A stretch of 64,000 nucleotides of DNA, taken from Rhizobium sp. SEMIA4064. Its GTDB lineage: Bacteria > Pseudomonadota > Alphaproteobacteria > Rhizobiales > Rhizobiaceae. Location: NCBI RefSeq assembly GCF_003025035.1, contig NZ_PYJN01000022.1, positions 434,001-498,000 of the forward strand, in the 5' to 3' direction. Below are positions 34,900 to 43,770 of this stretch, piece by piece (the stretch's first letter is position 1; each line of letters begins with the position of its first letter). A program made the translations under genes and the position numbers. The notes below the pieces were generated by a model. It made no database searches. It saw only the letters and a program-made list of their open reading frames with translations, and was not told where the DNA came from.

Positions 34900-34963
34900 G
34901 CCGGTAGCGCTCTAAAACAGCCGGCGTCTCATCGACCCGGCTGACGCATCAGGTTCAGTCAAG

Positions 34964-34998
34964 AAAAAAGGGGAGATGGGGCGCCATCTCCCCTTTTT
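34964..34998 (+). terminator. Rho-independent terminator after rpmA
   Basis: A hairpin with GGGGAGATGG and CCATCTCCCC arms, a 4-base loop, flanked by A and T runs. It is nearly symmetric, so it can end transcription from either side. Confidence 0.9.
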
Positions 34999-35025
34999 CT
35001 TTACCCCAACCAGGAGGACTGAACC

Positions 35026-35661
35026 ATGCAAGGCGAATTGTTAAGGGAAGACCAATCGAGGTCTCCCGAAGAACGGCTGAGGCCGGAGCGGTTAAGGACC
35101 GATTGCCCTGTCTTATTGTCGGAAAGGCTCGTCATGCGCGCGCCCCACGAAGAAGACATTGACGCCCTTGCCCATCTCGCCAACAACGCCAACGTCGCCA
35201 CAATGGTATCGCGTATGCCGCACCCGTATACGACCAATGATGCCGCCGATTTCGTGCGACGCACGAAGCTTGGCGAGATTGGCAAGTGCGTCTATGCGAT
35301 CACCAAAGCCGAAAACGGCGCCTTTCTCGGTTGCTGCGGCGTCGAGCCGACGGCCGACCCAGAGACCGTCGAGATCGGCTATTGGCTGGGCGAGCCCTAT
35401 TGGAACAAGGGCTACATGACGGAAGCCGCCCATGCCCTGATCGACATGGTCTTCCGGACGCGCGAAAACGTCGCCCAGATCGATGCCCGTTGCCGGGTGA
35501 TGAACGTCGCCTCCAGGCGAGTCTTGCAGAAGTGCGGCTTCCAGTTCCAGGGATCCGGCCTTGCCGCATCGCTGGCGCTTGGCAGCACGGTATCGGTCGA
35601 ATGGTACCGGCTCGACCGCAAGACCTGGATGTCATTGCGTAGCTGGGGAGGTCTGAGATGA
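35026..35661 (+). CDS. GNAT acetyltransferase
   Basis: A 211-residue GNAT of the RimJ/RimL type. It has RLVMRAPHEEDIDALAHL, IGYWLGEPYWNKGYMTEAAHALIDM (acetyl-CoA site) and VASRRVLQKCGFQFQG. AGGAGG precedes the ATG. The next gene is a paralogue overlapping by ATGA; the two may act as a pair. Substrate unknown, possibly ribosomal protein N-termini. Confidence 0.88.
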   Translation: MQGELLREDQSRSPEERLRPERLRTDCPVLLSERLVMRAPHEEDIDALAHLANNANVATMVSRMPHPYTTNDAADFVRRTKLGEIGKCVYAITKAENGAFLGCCGVEPTADPETVEIGYWLGEPYWNKGYMTEAAHALIDMVFRTRENVAQIDARCRVMNVASRRVLQKCGFQFQGSGLAASLALGSTVSVEWYRLDRKTWMSLRSWGGLR

Positions 35662-36245
35662 ACGCCGCCATCCTCCCCCGCCGTGACGTCAGGCCCCTGA
35701 CGCCCGGACCGACGCCGGTCATCCGGACCGAGCGGCTGACGCTGCGCCCGCACCGGCTCGGCGACGCCGACTCGATGACGGAATCCCTGTCGGATTTCGC
35801 CGTCACCCGCATGCTGGCCCGTGTGCCGGTGCCATACGACCGACAGGATGCGCTGGATTGGCTGATCCCGCGCACCGCCGGCCTCGAGAGCGACTGGATG
35901 CTGGCCATCACCGAGCGCGACGATGTCCATATCGGCTGCGTCGGCATCGATCTCCGGCATGGCCGCTGGCATCTCGGCTACTGGCTGAACCGCTACTACT
36001 GGCGGCGCGGCATCATGAGCGAGGCTGTCGCGGCCGCGCTCGAGCGCTTCGCCCGTCGCATGCCCGAGGTCGCCGTGTTCTCCGGCGTCTTCGCCGACAA
36101 TCCGGCGTCGTTGAAGCTGCAGCAGAAGCTCGGCTTCGACATCATCGGCTGCGCGGAGGTCTACAGCTTCGCCCGCAACACCATGGTTCCGCATATCGAA
36201 ACCGTGCTGAAGCCGGGCGCGCTGCGGCTCTCGCAGGCGGCATGA
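35658..36245 (+). CDS. GNAT acetyltransferase (second of tandem pair)
   Basis: A 195-residue RimJ-type GNAT. It has RTERLTLRPHRLGDADSM, LGYWLNRYYWRRGIMSEAVAAAL and NPASLKLQQKLGFDIIG. The start overlaps the upstream GNAT's TGA. Strong similarity of motif layout suggests gene duplication. Confidence 0.88.
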   Translation: MNAAILPRRDVRPLTPGPTPVIRTERLTLRPHRLGDADSMTESLSDFAVTRMLARVPVPYDRQDALDWLIPRTAGLESDWMLAITERDDVHIGCVGIDLRHGRWHLGYWLNRYYWRRGIMSEAVAAALERFARRMPEVAVFSGVFADNPASLKLQQKLGFDIIGCAEVYSFARNTMVPHIETVLKPGALRLSQAA

Positions 36246-36289
36246 GGCCCCGAAACAGTCATCGCCGGCTCTGTCCGGCGATGACACCT

Positions 36290-37141
36290 TTATCCGTCGA
36301 TCTCAATCCACACCGGAAAATGATCGGACCCTTCCGCATCGATATCCACATGGGCCGATCGCAGACGATCACTGAGCCCGCAACTGATGAAGCAATAGTC
36401 GAGATGCATGCGCTTGCTACGATCGTTCGGATCCATCCAGCTATAAGCTTCCGGCTTCAGCCAGCCGGCGGCATCGAGCGCGTCGGTCGGCACGTCGAAG
36501 CGCGGCAGACGGCCGTAGAAGGCGTCTTTCAGGCCGGCAAGCGCACAATATTCCGGCGATTCCGGCACCATGTTGAAATCGCCCATCAGGACAAAATCCT
36601 CCGGCAGCGGCGGATCGGGGAGGTCGATCTCGATTGCGCCTGTCAGCGAACCGCCATCGCGCGCAAAGTTGATCGCATGATCCCGAAGACAGTGGATCTG
36701 GCGGATGCGCTCGTCCGGAGAGACGTGGTCGAGCTGCACGGAATAGGCCCGGATGGCGGCGCCGGGCGCATGGATCACCGCCTCGACGGCAGCGCGCTGC
36801 AGATTGAGTTTGGAAAGCGTGCGGCTGCGCGGCAGAAGCAACGTCCGTGTCGCAACGATCGGCCAGCGCGACAGCACCATATTGCCGAACTGAAAGCGGA
36901 GATCGCGTGGACCGGCGCCGAGCGGCAGCAGGTCCATCCCCACCCCATAGATGGAGTAATAGCCGGGCAGCAACGCTTCGATCGCCGCGACCATGTCGAT
37001 GCCGCCGTTGCGGGCGAAGCCGCGGGTTACCTCCTGCAAGGCAATAATATCGGCGCCCGCAAGGTTGGCGACGATGCGTTCGAGATCATATCTACCGTCG
37101 AGGCCGAAGCCGTACTGGATGTTATAGCTCACCAACTTCAC
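36290..37141 (-). CDS. endonuclease/exonuclease/phosphatase family protein
   Basis: A 283-residue metal-dependent phosphoesterase of the EEP fold. Motifs are SYNIQYG, ADIIALQEV (Glu), LMGDFNMVPESP (Asp-x-Asn) and AEGSDHFPVWIEI (Ser-Asp-His). The target could be a nucleic acid, lipid or phosphate ester. The GTG start at 37141 has GGAGG upstream. Confidence 0.88.
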   Translation of the reverse strand: MKLVSYNIQYGFGLDGRYDLERIVANLAGADIIALQEVTRGFARNGGIDMVAAIEALLPGYYSIYGVGMDLLPLGAGPRDLRFQFGNMVLSRWPIVATRTLLLPRSRTLSKLNLQRAAVEAVIHAPGAAIRAYSVQLDHVSPDERIRQIHCLRDHAINFARDGGSLTGAIEIDLPDPPLPEDFVLMGDFNMVPESPEYCALAGLKDAFYGRLPRFDVPTDALDAAGWLKPEAYSWMDPNDRSKRMHLDYCFISCGLSDRLRSAHVDIDAEGSDHFPVWIEIDG

Positions 37142-37322
37142 GATAATCTTTGACCTCCGGCTGAACGGCCTATATCGAAGGCGACATGACGGGCAAATGA
37201 CCGCGCCGCCTGTCCTGGCGGACATGCAGAGGACGCGGTAACAATTGAAAAGAGCGCAGAGGCTTTCTTGAATCCCATTCGATCTCAGGGGTTATGCGCC
37301 AATACCGAGTGACGGAAGTAAA

Positions 37323-38444
37323 ATGAAATTTCTCGACGAAGCAAAGGTCTATATTCGGTCTGGTGATGGCGGCGCGGGTAGCGTCTCCTTCCGGCGTGAG
37401 AAATTCATCGAGTTCGGCGGTCCCGACGGCGGTGATGGCGGCCGCGGCGGCGATGTCTGGGTCGAGGCTGTCAACGGGCTGAATACGCTGATCGATTTCC
37501 GCTATCAGCAGCATTTCAAGGCCACGATCGGCATGCACGGCATGGGCAAGAACCGCGCCGGCGCCAAGGGCGCCGACGTGACGCTGAAGGTCCCGGTTGG
37601 CACGCAGATTTTCGAGGAAGACGAAGAAACCCTGATCTGCGACCTGACGCAGGAGGGCCAGCGCTTTCGTCTCGCCGCCGGCGGCAATGGCGGCTTCGGC
37701 AACGCCTATTTCAAATCCTCGGTCAATCAGGCGCCCGATTGGGCCAATCCCGGCCTGCCGGGCGAGGAAAAGACCATTTGGCTGCGGTTGAAGCTGATTG
37801 CCGATGCCGGTCTCGTCGGCCTGCCGAATGCCGGCAAGTCGACCTTCCTTGCCGCCGTCAGCCGCGCCCGGCCGAAGATAGCCAACTATCCGTTCACGAC
37901 TCTTCATCCCAATCTCGGCGTCGCCACCATCGACAGCCAGGAATTCATTCTGGCCGATATTCCCGGCCTGATCGAAGGCGCGCATGAGGGTGTGGGCATC
38001 GGCGACCGTTTTCTCGGTCATGTCGAGCGCACCCGCGTGCTGCTGCATCTCGTCTCCGCCCAGGAAGAAAAGGTCGGCAAGGCCTACAAGACCGTCAAGC
38101 ACGAGCTGGAAGCCTATGGCAACGACATCACCGACAAGCCGGAGATCGTCGCACTGTCGCAGATCGACGTGCTGGACGACGAAACTCTGAAGAAGAAGAC
38201 CCGCGAACTGGCGCGCGCCTGCGGCAAGACGCCGTTCCGCATTTCCGCCATCACCGGCAGCGGCATGACCGAGGTGCTGCGCGCTTTGCGTGACGTGATC
38301 GTCGAGGCGAATGCAGGCATCCAGGAAGAGAAGCCGGCGAAAGCGCCGAAGCTGCGCCACCGCGACATGCAGCCCTCCGCCGGTGCGGACGAAGATGAAG
38401 GCGATCATGGGCGCCTCAGTGACGACGGGGATTATCAGGGATGA
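37323..38444 (+). CDS. obgE: GTPase ObgE/CgtA
   Basis: A 373-residue ribosome-associated GTPase for 50S maturation and stress response. The N-terminal Obg fold (glycine-rich GGPDGGDGGRGGDVW), then the G domain: GLPNAGKSTFLAAV (G1), DIPGLIEGAHEGVGIG (G3), SQIDVLD (G4 variant) are visible. It ends in an acidic tail. It overlaps proB by ATGA; together with proA and nadD this is one operon. Confidence 0.97.
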   Translation: MKFLDEAKVYIRSGDGGAGSVSFRREKFIEFGGPDGGDGGRGGDVWVEAVNGLNTLIDFRYQQHFKATIGMHGMGKNRAGAKGADVTLKVPVGTQIFEEDEETLICDLTQEGQRFRLAAGGNGGFGNAYFKSSVNQAPDWANPGLPGEEKTIWLRLKLIADAGLVGLPNAGKSTFLAAVSRARPKIANYPFTTLHPNLGVATIDSQEFILADIPGLIEGAHEGVGIGDRFLGHVERTRVLLHLVSAQEEKVGKAYKTVKHELEAYGNDITDKPEIVALSQIDVLDDETLKKKTRELARACGKTPFRISAITGSGMTEVLRALRDVIVEANAGIQEEKPAKAPKLRHRDMQPSAGADEDEGDHGRLSDDGDYQG

Positions 38445-39610
38445 CTGCCCGCAAGCCACTCGAGCGCTACCGCCGTATCGTCATCAAGATCGGCTCCGCC
38501 CTTCTCGTCGACCGCAAGGCAGGCCTGAAGAAGGCCTGGCTTGATGGCATGTGCGCCGATATTGCCGGGTTGAAGGCCAAAGGCGTCGATGTCCTCGTCG
38601 TCTCCTCCGGCGCCATTGCGCTCGGCCGATCCGTGCTCGACCTGCCCTCCGGCGCGCTGAAGCTGGAGGAAAGCCAGGCAGCGGCCGCCGTCGGTCAGAT
38701 TTCTCTGGCGCGCGCCTGGTCCGAAAGCCTGTCGCATGACGATATCGTCGCCGGCCAGATCCTGCTGACGCTCGGCGACACCGAAGAGCGCCGCCGCTAT
38801 CTCAACGCCCGCGCCACCATCAATCAGCTCCTGAAGATCAGGGCCGTGCCGATCATCAACGAAAACGACACGGTCGCCACCAGCGAAATCCGCTATGGCG
38901 ACAATGATCGCCTCGCCGCCCGCGTCGCCACCATGACCGGCGCCGACCTGTTGATCCTGCTGTCCGACATTGATGGGCTCTACACTGCTCCGCCGCATCT
39001 CGATACGCAGGCAAAATTCCTCGAAACGATCGCCGAGATCACGCCGGACATCGAAGCCATGGCCGGCGGCGCCGCTTCGGAACTGTCGCGTGGCGGCATG
39101 CGCACCAAGATCGATGCCGGCAAGATCGCGACCGGCGCCGGCTGCGCCATGATCATCGCCTCGGGCAAGACGGATCGGCCGTTGAACGCCATCGCAAACG
39201 GCGCGCGCTCCTCCTGGTTCGCGCCTTCGGGCACGCCGGTCACCGCCCGCAAGACCTGGATTGCCGGACAGTTGCAGCCGGCCGGTGAGCTGCATGTCGA
39301 CGAGGGCGCCGTCACCGCGCTCGGAGCCGGCAAGAGCCTGCTGCCCGCCGGCGTGCGCAGCATCGTCGGCCATTTCAGCCGCGGCGACACCATTGCCGTC
39401 ATCGGCCCGTCCGGCCGGGAAATCGCCCGTGGCCTTGTCGGTTACGATGCCGAGGAGGCCCGCCAGATCACCGGCCGCAAGTCGACGGAGATCGAGGCGA
39501 TCCTCGGTTACCCCGGCCGCGCCGCCATGGTGCACCGCGACGACCTCGTCATGACTGCGTCCGTCAAGACGAAGGCCGAGAAATTGAAGAAGGATGAAGC
39601 CCATGCTTGA
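38441..39610 (+). CDS. proB: glutamate 5-kinase
   Basis: A 389-residue enzyme, first step of proline synthesis. The amino-acid kinase domain has VIKIGSALLVD, VSSGAIALG, INENDTVATSEIRYGDNDRLAARVA and SDIDGLYTAPP. The C-terminal PUA domain (~280-370) is present. The start overlaps obgE; the end overlaps proA by 8 bases. Confidence 0.97.
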   Translation: MTARKPLERYRRIVIKIGSALLVDRKAGLKKAWLDGMCADIAGLKAKGVDVLVVSSGAIALGRSVLDLPSGALKLEESQAAAAVGQISLARAWSESLSHDDIVAGQILLTLGDTEERRRYLNARATINQLLKIRAVPIINENDTVATSEIRYGDNDRLAARVATMTGADLLILLSDIDGLYTAPPHLDTQAKFLETIAEITPDIEAMAGGAASELSRGGMRTKIDAGKIATGAGCAMIIASGKTDRPLNAIANGARSSWFAPSGTPVTARKTWIAGQLQPAGELHVDEGAVTALGAGKSLLPAGVRSIVGHFSRGDTIAVIGPSGREIARGLVGYDAEEARQITGRKSTEIEAILGYPGRAAMVHRDDLVMTASVKTKAEKLKKDEAHA

Positions 39611-40886
39611 TACCGTCGCACAAAGCCCCGACATCGATACTTTGATGAACGATATCGGCCGCAAGGCCCGGGCTGCGTCGCGACCTCTGGCCTTCGCTTC
39701 GACCGAGAGCAAGAACAAGGCCTTGGAAGCCATGGCGGATGCCATTCTGGCCCGCAAGGATCATATCCTTACCGAGAACGCCAAGGACCTGAAAGACGTC
39801 GAAGGCACGGATATGCTCGCCTCCTTCGTCGATCGCCTGACGCTGAACGACAAGCGCGTCATCGAGATGGCCGAAGGCATTCGCGCCATCGCCGCACTGG
39901 CCGATCCCGTGGGTGAAGTCATCGCCGCCTGGGATCGTCCGAACGGCCTGAAGATCGAGCGTGCGCGCACCCCGCTCGGCGTCATCGGCGTTATCTTCGA
40001 AAGCCGGCCGAACGTCACCGCCGATGCCGGCGCGCTGTGCCTGAAGGCCGGCAATGCCGTGATCCTGCGCTGCGGCAGCGATTCGCGCCGGTCGTCCCAG
40101 GCGATTCATGAATGCCTGGTCGAAGGGCTGAAGGCGGCGGGCCTGCCGGAGCACGCCATTCAGCTCGTGCCCGTCAGCGACCGCGCCGCCGTCGGCGCCA
40201 TGCTGCGCGGCCTCGAAGGCAATATCGACGTTATCGTGCCGCGCGGCGGCAAGAGCCTCGTCGCTCGCGTCCAGACCGAGGCAGGCGTGCCGGTCTTCGC
40301 GCATCTGGAAGGCCTCTGCCACATCTACATCGATGCCTCGGCCGATCTGGAAATGGCTAAATCCATCGTCGTCAACGCCAAGATGCGCCGCACGGGCATC
40401 TGCGGCGCGGCCGAAACGCTGCTGGTCGATTCGAAGGTCGCTTCCACCCATTTGAAGCCGCTGCTCGATGGCCTTGCCGCGGCAGGCTGCGAAATCCGCG
40501 GTTCCGCCGATGTGCTCAAGCTGATGCCCGGCCTCAAGGCGGCAACGGAAGAGGACTGGTCGACCGAATATCTGGCCGCGATCATCTCGGTCGCGCTGGT
40601 CGACGGCATTTCCGGCGCCATCGCCCATATCGGCAAATATTCGTCGAACCACACCGAAGCCGTGATTGCCGAGGATGCCGCAGTCGTCGAACGCTTCTTC
40701 ACCGAGATCGATTCGGCGATCCTGCTGCACAACGCCTCGACGCAATTTGCCGATGGCGGCGAGTTCGGCATGGGCGCGGAGATCGGCATCGCCACCGGCA
40801 AGATGCATGCGCGCGGGCCGGTCGGCGTGGAACAGCTTACCTCCTTCAAATATCGCGTGCGCGGCACCGGACAGATACGGGCCTGA
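39603..40886 (+). CDS. proA: gamma-glutamyl phosphate reductase
   Basis: A 427-residue NADPH-dependent aldehyde dehydrogenase-like enzyme, second step of proline synthesis. It shows IGVIFESRPNVTADAGALC, VIVPRGGKSLVARVQ, HLEGLCHIYID and the catalytic Cys region MRRTGICGAAETLLVD. The start at 39603 is preferred because AAGGAT lies 6 bases upstream; an ATG at 39594 is possible. Confidence 0.97.
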   Translation: MLDTVAQSPDIDTLMNDIGRKARAASRPLAFASTESKNKALEAMADAILARKDHILTENAKDLKDVEGTDMLASFVDRLTLNDKRVIEMAEGIRAIAALADPVGEVIAAWDRPNGLKIERARTPLGVIGVIFESRPNVTADAGALCLKAGNAVILRCGSDSRRSSQAIHECLVEGLKAAGLPEHAIQLVPVSDRAAVGAMLRGLEGNIDVIVPRGGKSLVARVQTEAGVPVFAHLEGLCHIYIDASADLEMAKSIVVNAKMRRTGICGAAETLLVDSKVASTHLKPLLDGLAAAGCEIRGSADVLKLMPGLKAATEEDWSTEYLAAIISVALVDGISGAIAHIGKYSSNHTEAVIAEDAAVVERFFTEIDSAILLHNASTQFADGGEFGMGAEIGIATGKMHARGPVGVEQLTSFKYRVRGTGQIRA

Positions 40887-40887
40887 C

Positions 40888-41505
40888 GTGCATAGAGAAG
40901 AGATCGATTACCGCTATCAGCGCATGCCACATGCCGAACGCGGCATGGTAGTCGGTCTTTTCGGCGGCTCCTTCAATCCGCCGCATCAGGGCCATGCCCT
41001 GGTGGCTGAAATCGCACTCCGCCGGCTCGGCCTCGACCAACTCTGGTGGATGGTAACGCCGGGCAATCCGCTGAAGAGCCGTAATCATCTCGCGCCGCTT
41101 GCCGAACGCATCGCGCTCAGCGAGGCGATCACCCATGATCCGCGCATCAAGGTGACGGCTTTCGAGCAGACGCTCGGTATGAGCTACACGGCCAATACGC
41201 TCGCCTACGTCAAGGCGCGCAATACCCACGTTCACTTCATCTGGGTCATGGGCGCCGATAGCCTCAATACGTTTCACCGCTGGCAGAAATGGCAGGAGAT
41301 TGCCCGCACCTTTCCGATCGCCGTCATCGACCGGCCGGGATCGACGCTGTCCTATCTCTCCGCAAAAATGGCCAAGACGTTTCACTACGCGCGCGTCGAC
41401 GAGGACGACGCCCGGGTCTTGTGGAAAAAACCGGCGCCCGCCTGGACCTTCATCCACGGCCGGCGCTCGACATTGAGCTCTACCGCCCTGCGCGCAGCAC
41501 AATGA
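40888..41505 (+). CDS. nadD: nicotinate-nucleotide adenylyltransferase
   Basis: A 205-residue enzyme of NAD synthesis. The nucleotidyltransferase signature GLFGGSFNPPHQGH (His-x-Gly-His) and the SSTALR end are seen. It starts with GTG one base after the proA stop, so it is probably translated by coupling; ATG at 40924 would remove 12 residues. Confidence 0.93.
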   Translation: MHREEIDYRYQRMPHAERGMVVGLFGGSFNPPHQGHALVAEIALRRLGLDQLWWMVTPGNPLKSRNHLAPLAERIALSEAITHDPRIKVTAFEQTLGMSYTANTLAYVKARNTHVHFIWVMGADSLNTFHRWQKWQEIARTFPIAVIDRPGSTLSYLSAKMAKTFHYARVDEDDARVLWKKPAPAWTFIHGRRSTLSSTALRAAQ

Positions 41506-41511
41506 CCGCTT

Positions 41512-41614
41512 AGAGCAGTTCCAGGAAAAGTGCGCAGCGGTTTTCCGTCCGGAATGCGTCAAAACAAAGGGATAGAGCGGGAAGGCAATTCCTTGAAACG
41601 CTGGACCGCTCTGG
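41512..41614 (-). repeat. ~100-bp intergenic repeat, copy A (reverse)
   Basis: The reverse complement matches the repeats at 51532-51633 and 59299-59400 over almost its whole length. Shared blocks are CCGGACGGAAA, CACTTTTCCTGGAA and CTTTGTTTT. The ends are inverted (AGAGCGGT/ACCGCTCT in the copies), so it can form a hairpin. Confidence 0.75.
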
Positions 41615-41656
41615 ACGCAATATCGACTCTAAATTTTTCGGAAAAACCTCCAAAAT

Positions 41657-41778
41657 GAAAAAGCCCGACGGGGGAGGAGATCCGTCGGGCTTTCAAACCT
41701 GATCAGCAACTGGGAGGAGGAGAGTTGCTGATCCATATCGAAAGGCATTGGGAGGAGGAGATCGCCGTTTCGATGATT
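41657..41778 (-). ncRNA. alpha-r14-like trans-acting sRNA (NfeR1/Smr14C type)
   Basis: On the minus strand three hairpins each show CTCCTCCTCCC or CTCCTCCCCC in the loop, complementary to Shine-Dalgarno sequences. The middle one has a perfect 11-bp stem (GATCAGCAACT/AGTTGCTGATC). The last, with CCCGACGG/CCGTCGGG, runs into a T stretch and is the terminator. This is the hallmark of rhizobial alpha-r14 RNAs, which repress many transporter mRNAs. The ends are estimated. Confidence 0.75.
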
Positions 41779-42138
41779 ATGTTTTAGCAGATTTGACCAA
41801 ATGATAAAACGCTGATAGCGCAATGCAGCAATGCATTATCATCATAGCTATGAAAACGATCTGCCCAAAAACGCTTCTTTTTCATGATCTGACCAGGAAC
41901 CCTGGGCTGTCTCAAGAATAGCACGCCTGAAAACTCCTGTGAAATTGCACGATTCTTAACGTTACGTCTTACGCCGTGAGCGTTTGCCAGTGCGCTGAGC
42001 GAATCAAGCCATGCATTTCTGCAGTAACAAAGCAGCCCAATATGCGCCCCAAAGGCAAATCCCTATAAAATTCGTAGAGTTACGTCCCTCAACAACGCTA
42101 TGTTTTCCAAAATATATCCCTAGCCAAGCTTCTTCGGT

Positions 42139-42162
42139 CGTTATATCTCTCGCAATACGACG
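42139..42162 (+). promoter_or_regulatory. candidate ModE operator upstream of modA
   Basis: CGTTATAT, eight bases, ATACGACG: an imperfect inverted repeat of 24 bases that matches the E. coli ModE box in layout (CGTTATAT-N8-ACATAACG). It ends 18 bases before modA, where a molybdate-bound repressor would block transcription. Confidence 0.55.
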
Positions 42163-42180
42163 ACACCTTTCGGGAGAAGC

Positions 42181-42981
42181 ATGATGGCCTCGAGCCGCCG
42201 CCAATGGATCAAACTTGCAATCGCCGCCCTTTCCGCCGCCTGGCTTGGCATATCCGCAATTCCTGCGCCGGCCTTTGCCGCCGACAAGATCACCGTCTTT
42301 GCCGCTGCGAGCATGAAAAACGCGCTGGATAACATCGACGCTGCCTTCACCAAGGAAACCGGCAAGCAGGTCACCGTCTCCTATGCAGCAAGCGGACCTC
42401 TGGCCAAGCAGCTCGAAAACGGTGCGCCGGCCGACGTCTTCATCTCCGCCGACACCGACTGGATGGACTATGTCGCCAAGAAAAAGCTGATCAAGGACGA
42501 CAGCCGCGTCAACCTGCTCGGCAACAAGATCGTTCTCGTCTCCGCCAAGGACAAGGCTAAGCCCGTCGAGGTGAAGCAGGGTATGGACCTTGCAGGCCTT
42601 CTCGGCGATGGACGCCTGGCGATCGGCCAGCCGGAATCGGTGCCGGCAGGCAAATACGGCAAAGCGGCGCTGGAAAAGCTTGGCGTCTGGTCTTCCGTCG
42701 AGAAGAAGGTCGCCGGTGCTGAAAGCGTGCGCGCCGCGCTCGCGCTGGTTTCACGCGGCGAAGCGCCCTACGGCATCGTCTACCAGACCGACGTTTCCGC
42801 CGATCCGGGCGTCGCCGTCGTCGGCACCTTTCCGGAAGACAGCCATCCGCCGATCATCTATCCGATCGCGATCACGGCCAGCAGCACCAATCCAGACACG
42901 CAGGCCTATGTCGATTATCTGAAATCGGCTAAGGCTGTTCCGTTCTTCGAGCATGAAGGCTTTACGGTTCTGAAGCGCTGA
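42181..42981 (+). CDS. modA: molybdate ABC transporter substrate-binding protein
   Basis: A 266-residue periplasmic binding protein with a signal peptide ending near APAFAADK. The molybdate site is suggested by FAAASMKNAL, YAASGPLAKQLENGAPADVFISAD, QPESVPAGKYGK and GIVYQTDV. It is the first gene of modABC. The start may be 42181 or 42184. Confidence 0.96.
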   Translation: MMASSRRQWIKLAIAALSAAWLGISAIPAPAFAADKITVFAAASMKNALDNIDAAFTKETGKQVTVSYAASGPLAKQLENGAPADVFISADTDWMDYVAKKKLIKDDSRVNLLGNKIVLVSAKDKAKPVEVKQGMDLAGLLGDGRLAIGQPESVPAGKYGKAALEKLGVWSSVEKKVAGAESVRAALALVSRGEAPYGIVYQTDVSADPGVAVVGTFPEDSHPPIIYPIAITASSTNPDTQAYVDYLKSAKAVPFFEHEGFTVLKR

Positions 42982-43068
42982 GCGCTATCGCTCGACCGTA
43001 GGCAAAAAGCTCATCTCTACAGGCTCGCCGGCTAATGGCGGGCCTGACATGTCTTTGCGAGGCCGGAC

Positions 43069-43770
43069 TTGGACGCATTGGGTTTGAGCAGCGATGAATG
43101 GACGGCGATCGAGCTGAGCCTGCGCGTCTCGACCGTCGCCATGCTGGTGAGCCTGCCCTTCGGCATTGCCGCCGCGATGGTGCTTGCGCGCGGTAAATTC
43201 TGGGGTAAATCGATCTTCAACGGCATCATCCACCTGCCGCTGATCCTGCCGCCCGTCGTCACCGGCTTTATCCTCCTCATCCTCTTTGGCCGCAAAGGCC
43301 CGATCGGTGCTTTGCTCGACCAATATCTCGGTATCGTCTTCTCCTTCCGCTGGACCGGCGCAGCACTTGCCTGCGGCGTGATGGGCTTTCCGCTGATGGT
43401 CAGAAGCATCCGCCTGTCGATCGAAGCGGTCGATCGCAAACTTGAGGAGGCCGCTGGTACGCTTGGTGCCAGCCCGCTCTGGATATTCCTCACCGTGACC
43501 TTGCCGCTGATCCTGCCCGGCATCATCGCCGGCATGATCCTGTCCTTCGCCAAGGCCATGGGCGAATTCGGCGCCACCATCACCTTCGTCTCCAACATTC
43601 CAGGCGAAACACAGACGCTGTCGTCGGCGATCTACACCTTTACGCAGGTTCCCGGCGGCGATGCCGGTGCGCTGCGGCTGACGATCGTCGCCATCGTCAT
43701 TTCCATGGTGGCATTGCTCGCCTCCGAATTCCTCGCTTATCTCGCCGGCAAGAGGGTGGATTGGGAATGA
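43069..43770 (+). CDS. modB: molybdate ABC transporter permease
   Basis: A 233-residue inner-membrane permease with about five helices. It has the cytoplasmic EAA loop EEAAGTLGASPLWIFLTVTLPLILPGIIAG and AMGEFGATITFVSNIPGETQTL, typical of ModB. The start is TTG at 43069; the 3' end overlaps modC. Confidence 0.95.
   Translation: MDALGLSSDEWTAIELSLRVSTVAMLVSLPFGIAAAMVLARGKFWGKSIFNGIIHLPLILPPVVTGFILLILFGRKGPIGALLDQYLGIVFSFRWTGAALACGVMGFPLMVRSIRLSIEAVDRKLEEAAGTLGASPLWIFLTVTLPLILPGIIAGMILSFAKAMGEFGATITFVSNIPGETQTLSSAIYTFTQVPGGDAGALRLTIVAIVISMVALLASEFLAYLAGKRVDWE

Larger units (their letters stand above)
41506..42180. other. long gap: repeat, alpha-r14-like RNA, modA control region
   Basis: This 675-base stretch has no protein gene. 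In order it holds a copy of a ~100-bp repeat (41512-41614), a small RNA gene on the minus strand (41657-41778), about 350 bases where I see nothing clear, and a ModE-type operator next to modA. Confidence 0.6.

Noticed and set aside
37170..39757. Long open frames antisense to obgE and proB
   Set aside because: High-GC third-position bias creates these mirror frames; the plus-strand genes are certain.
41861..42130. Possible extra gene or RNA between the alpha-r14-like RNA and modA
   Set aside because: I looked for frames, hairpins and repeats and found nothing convincing.
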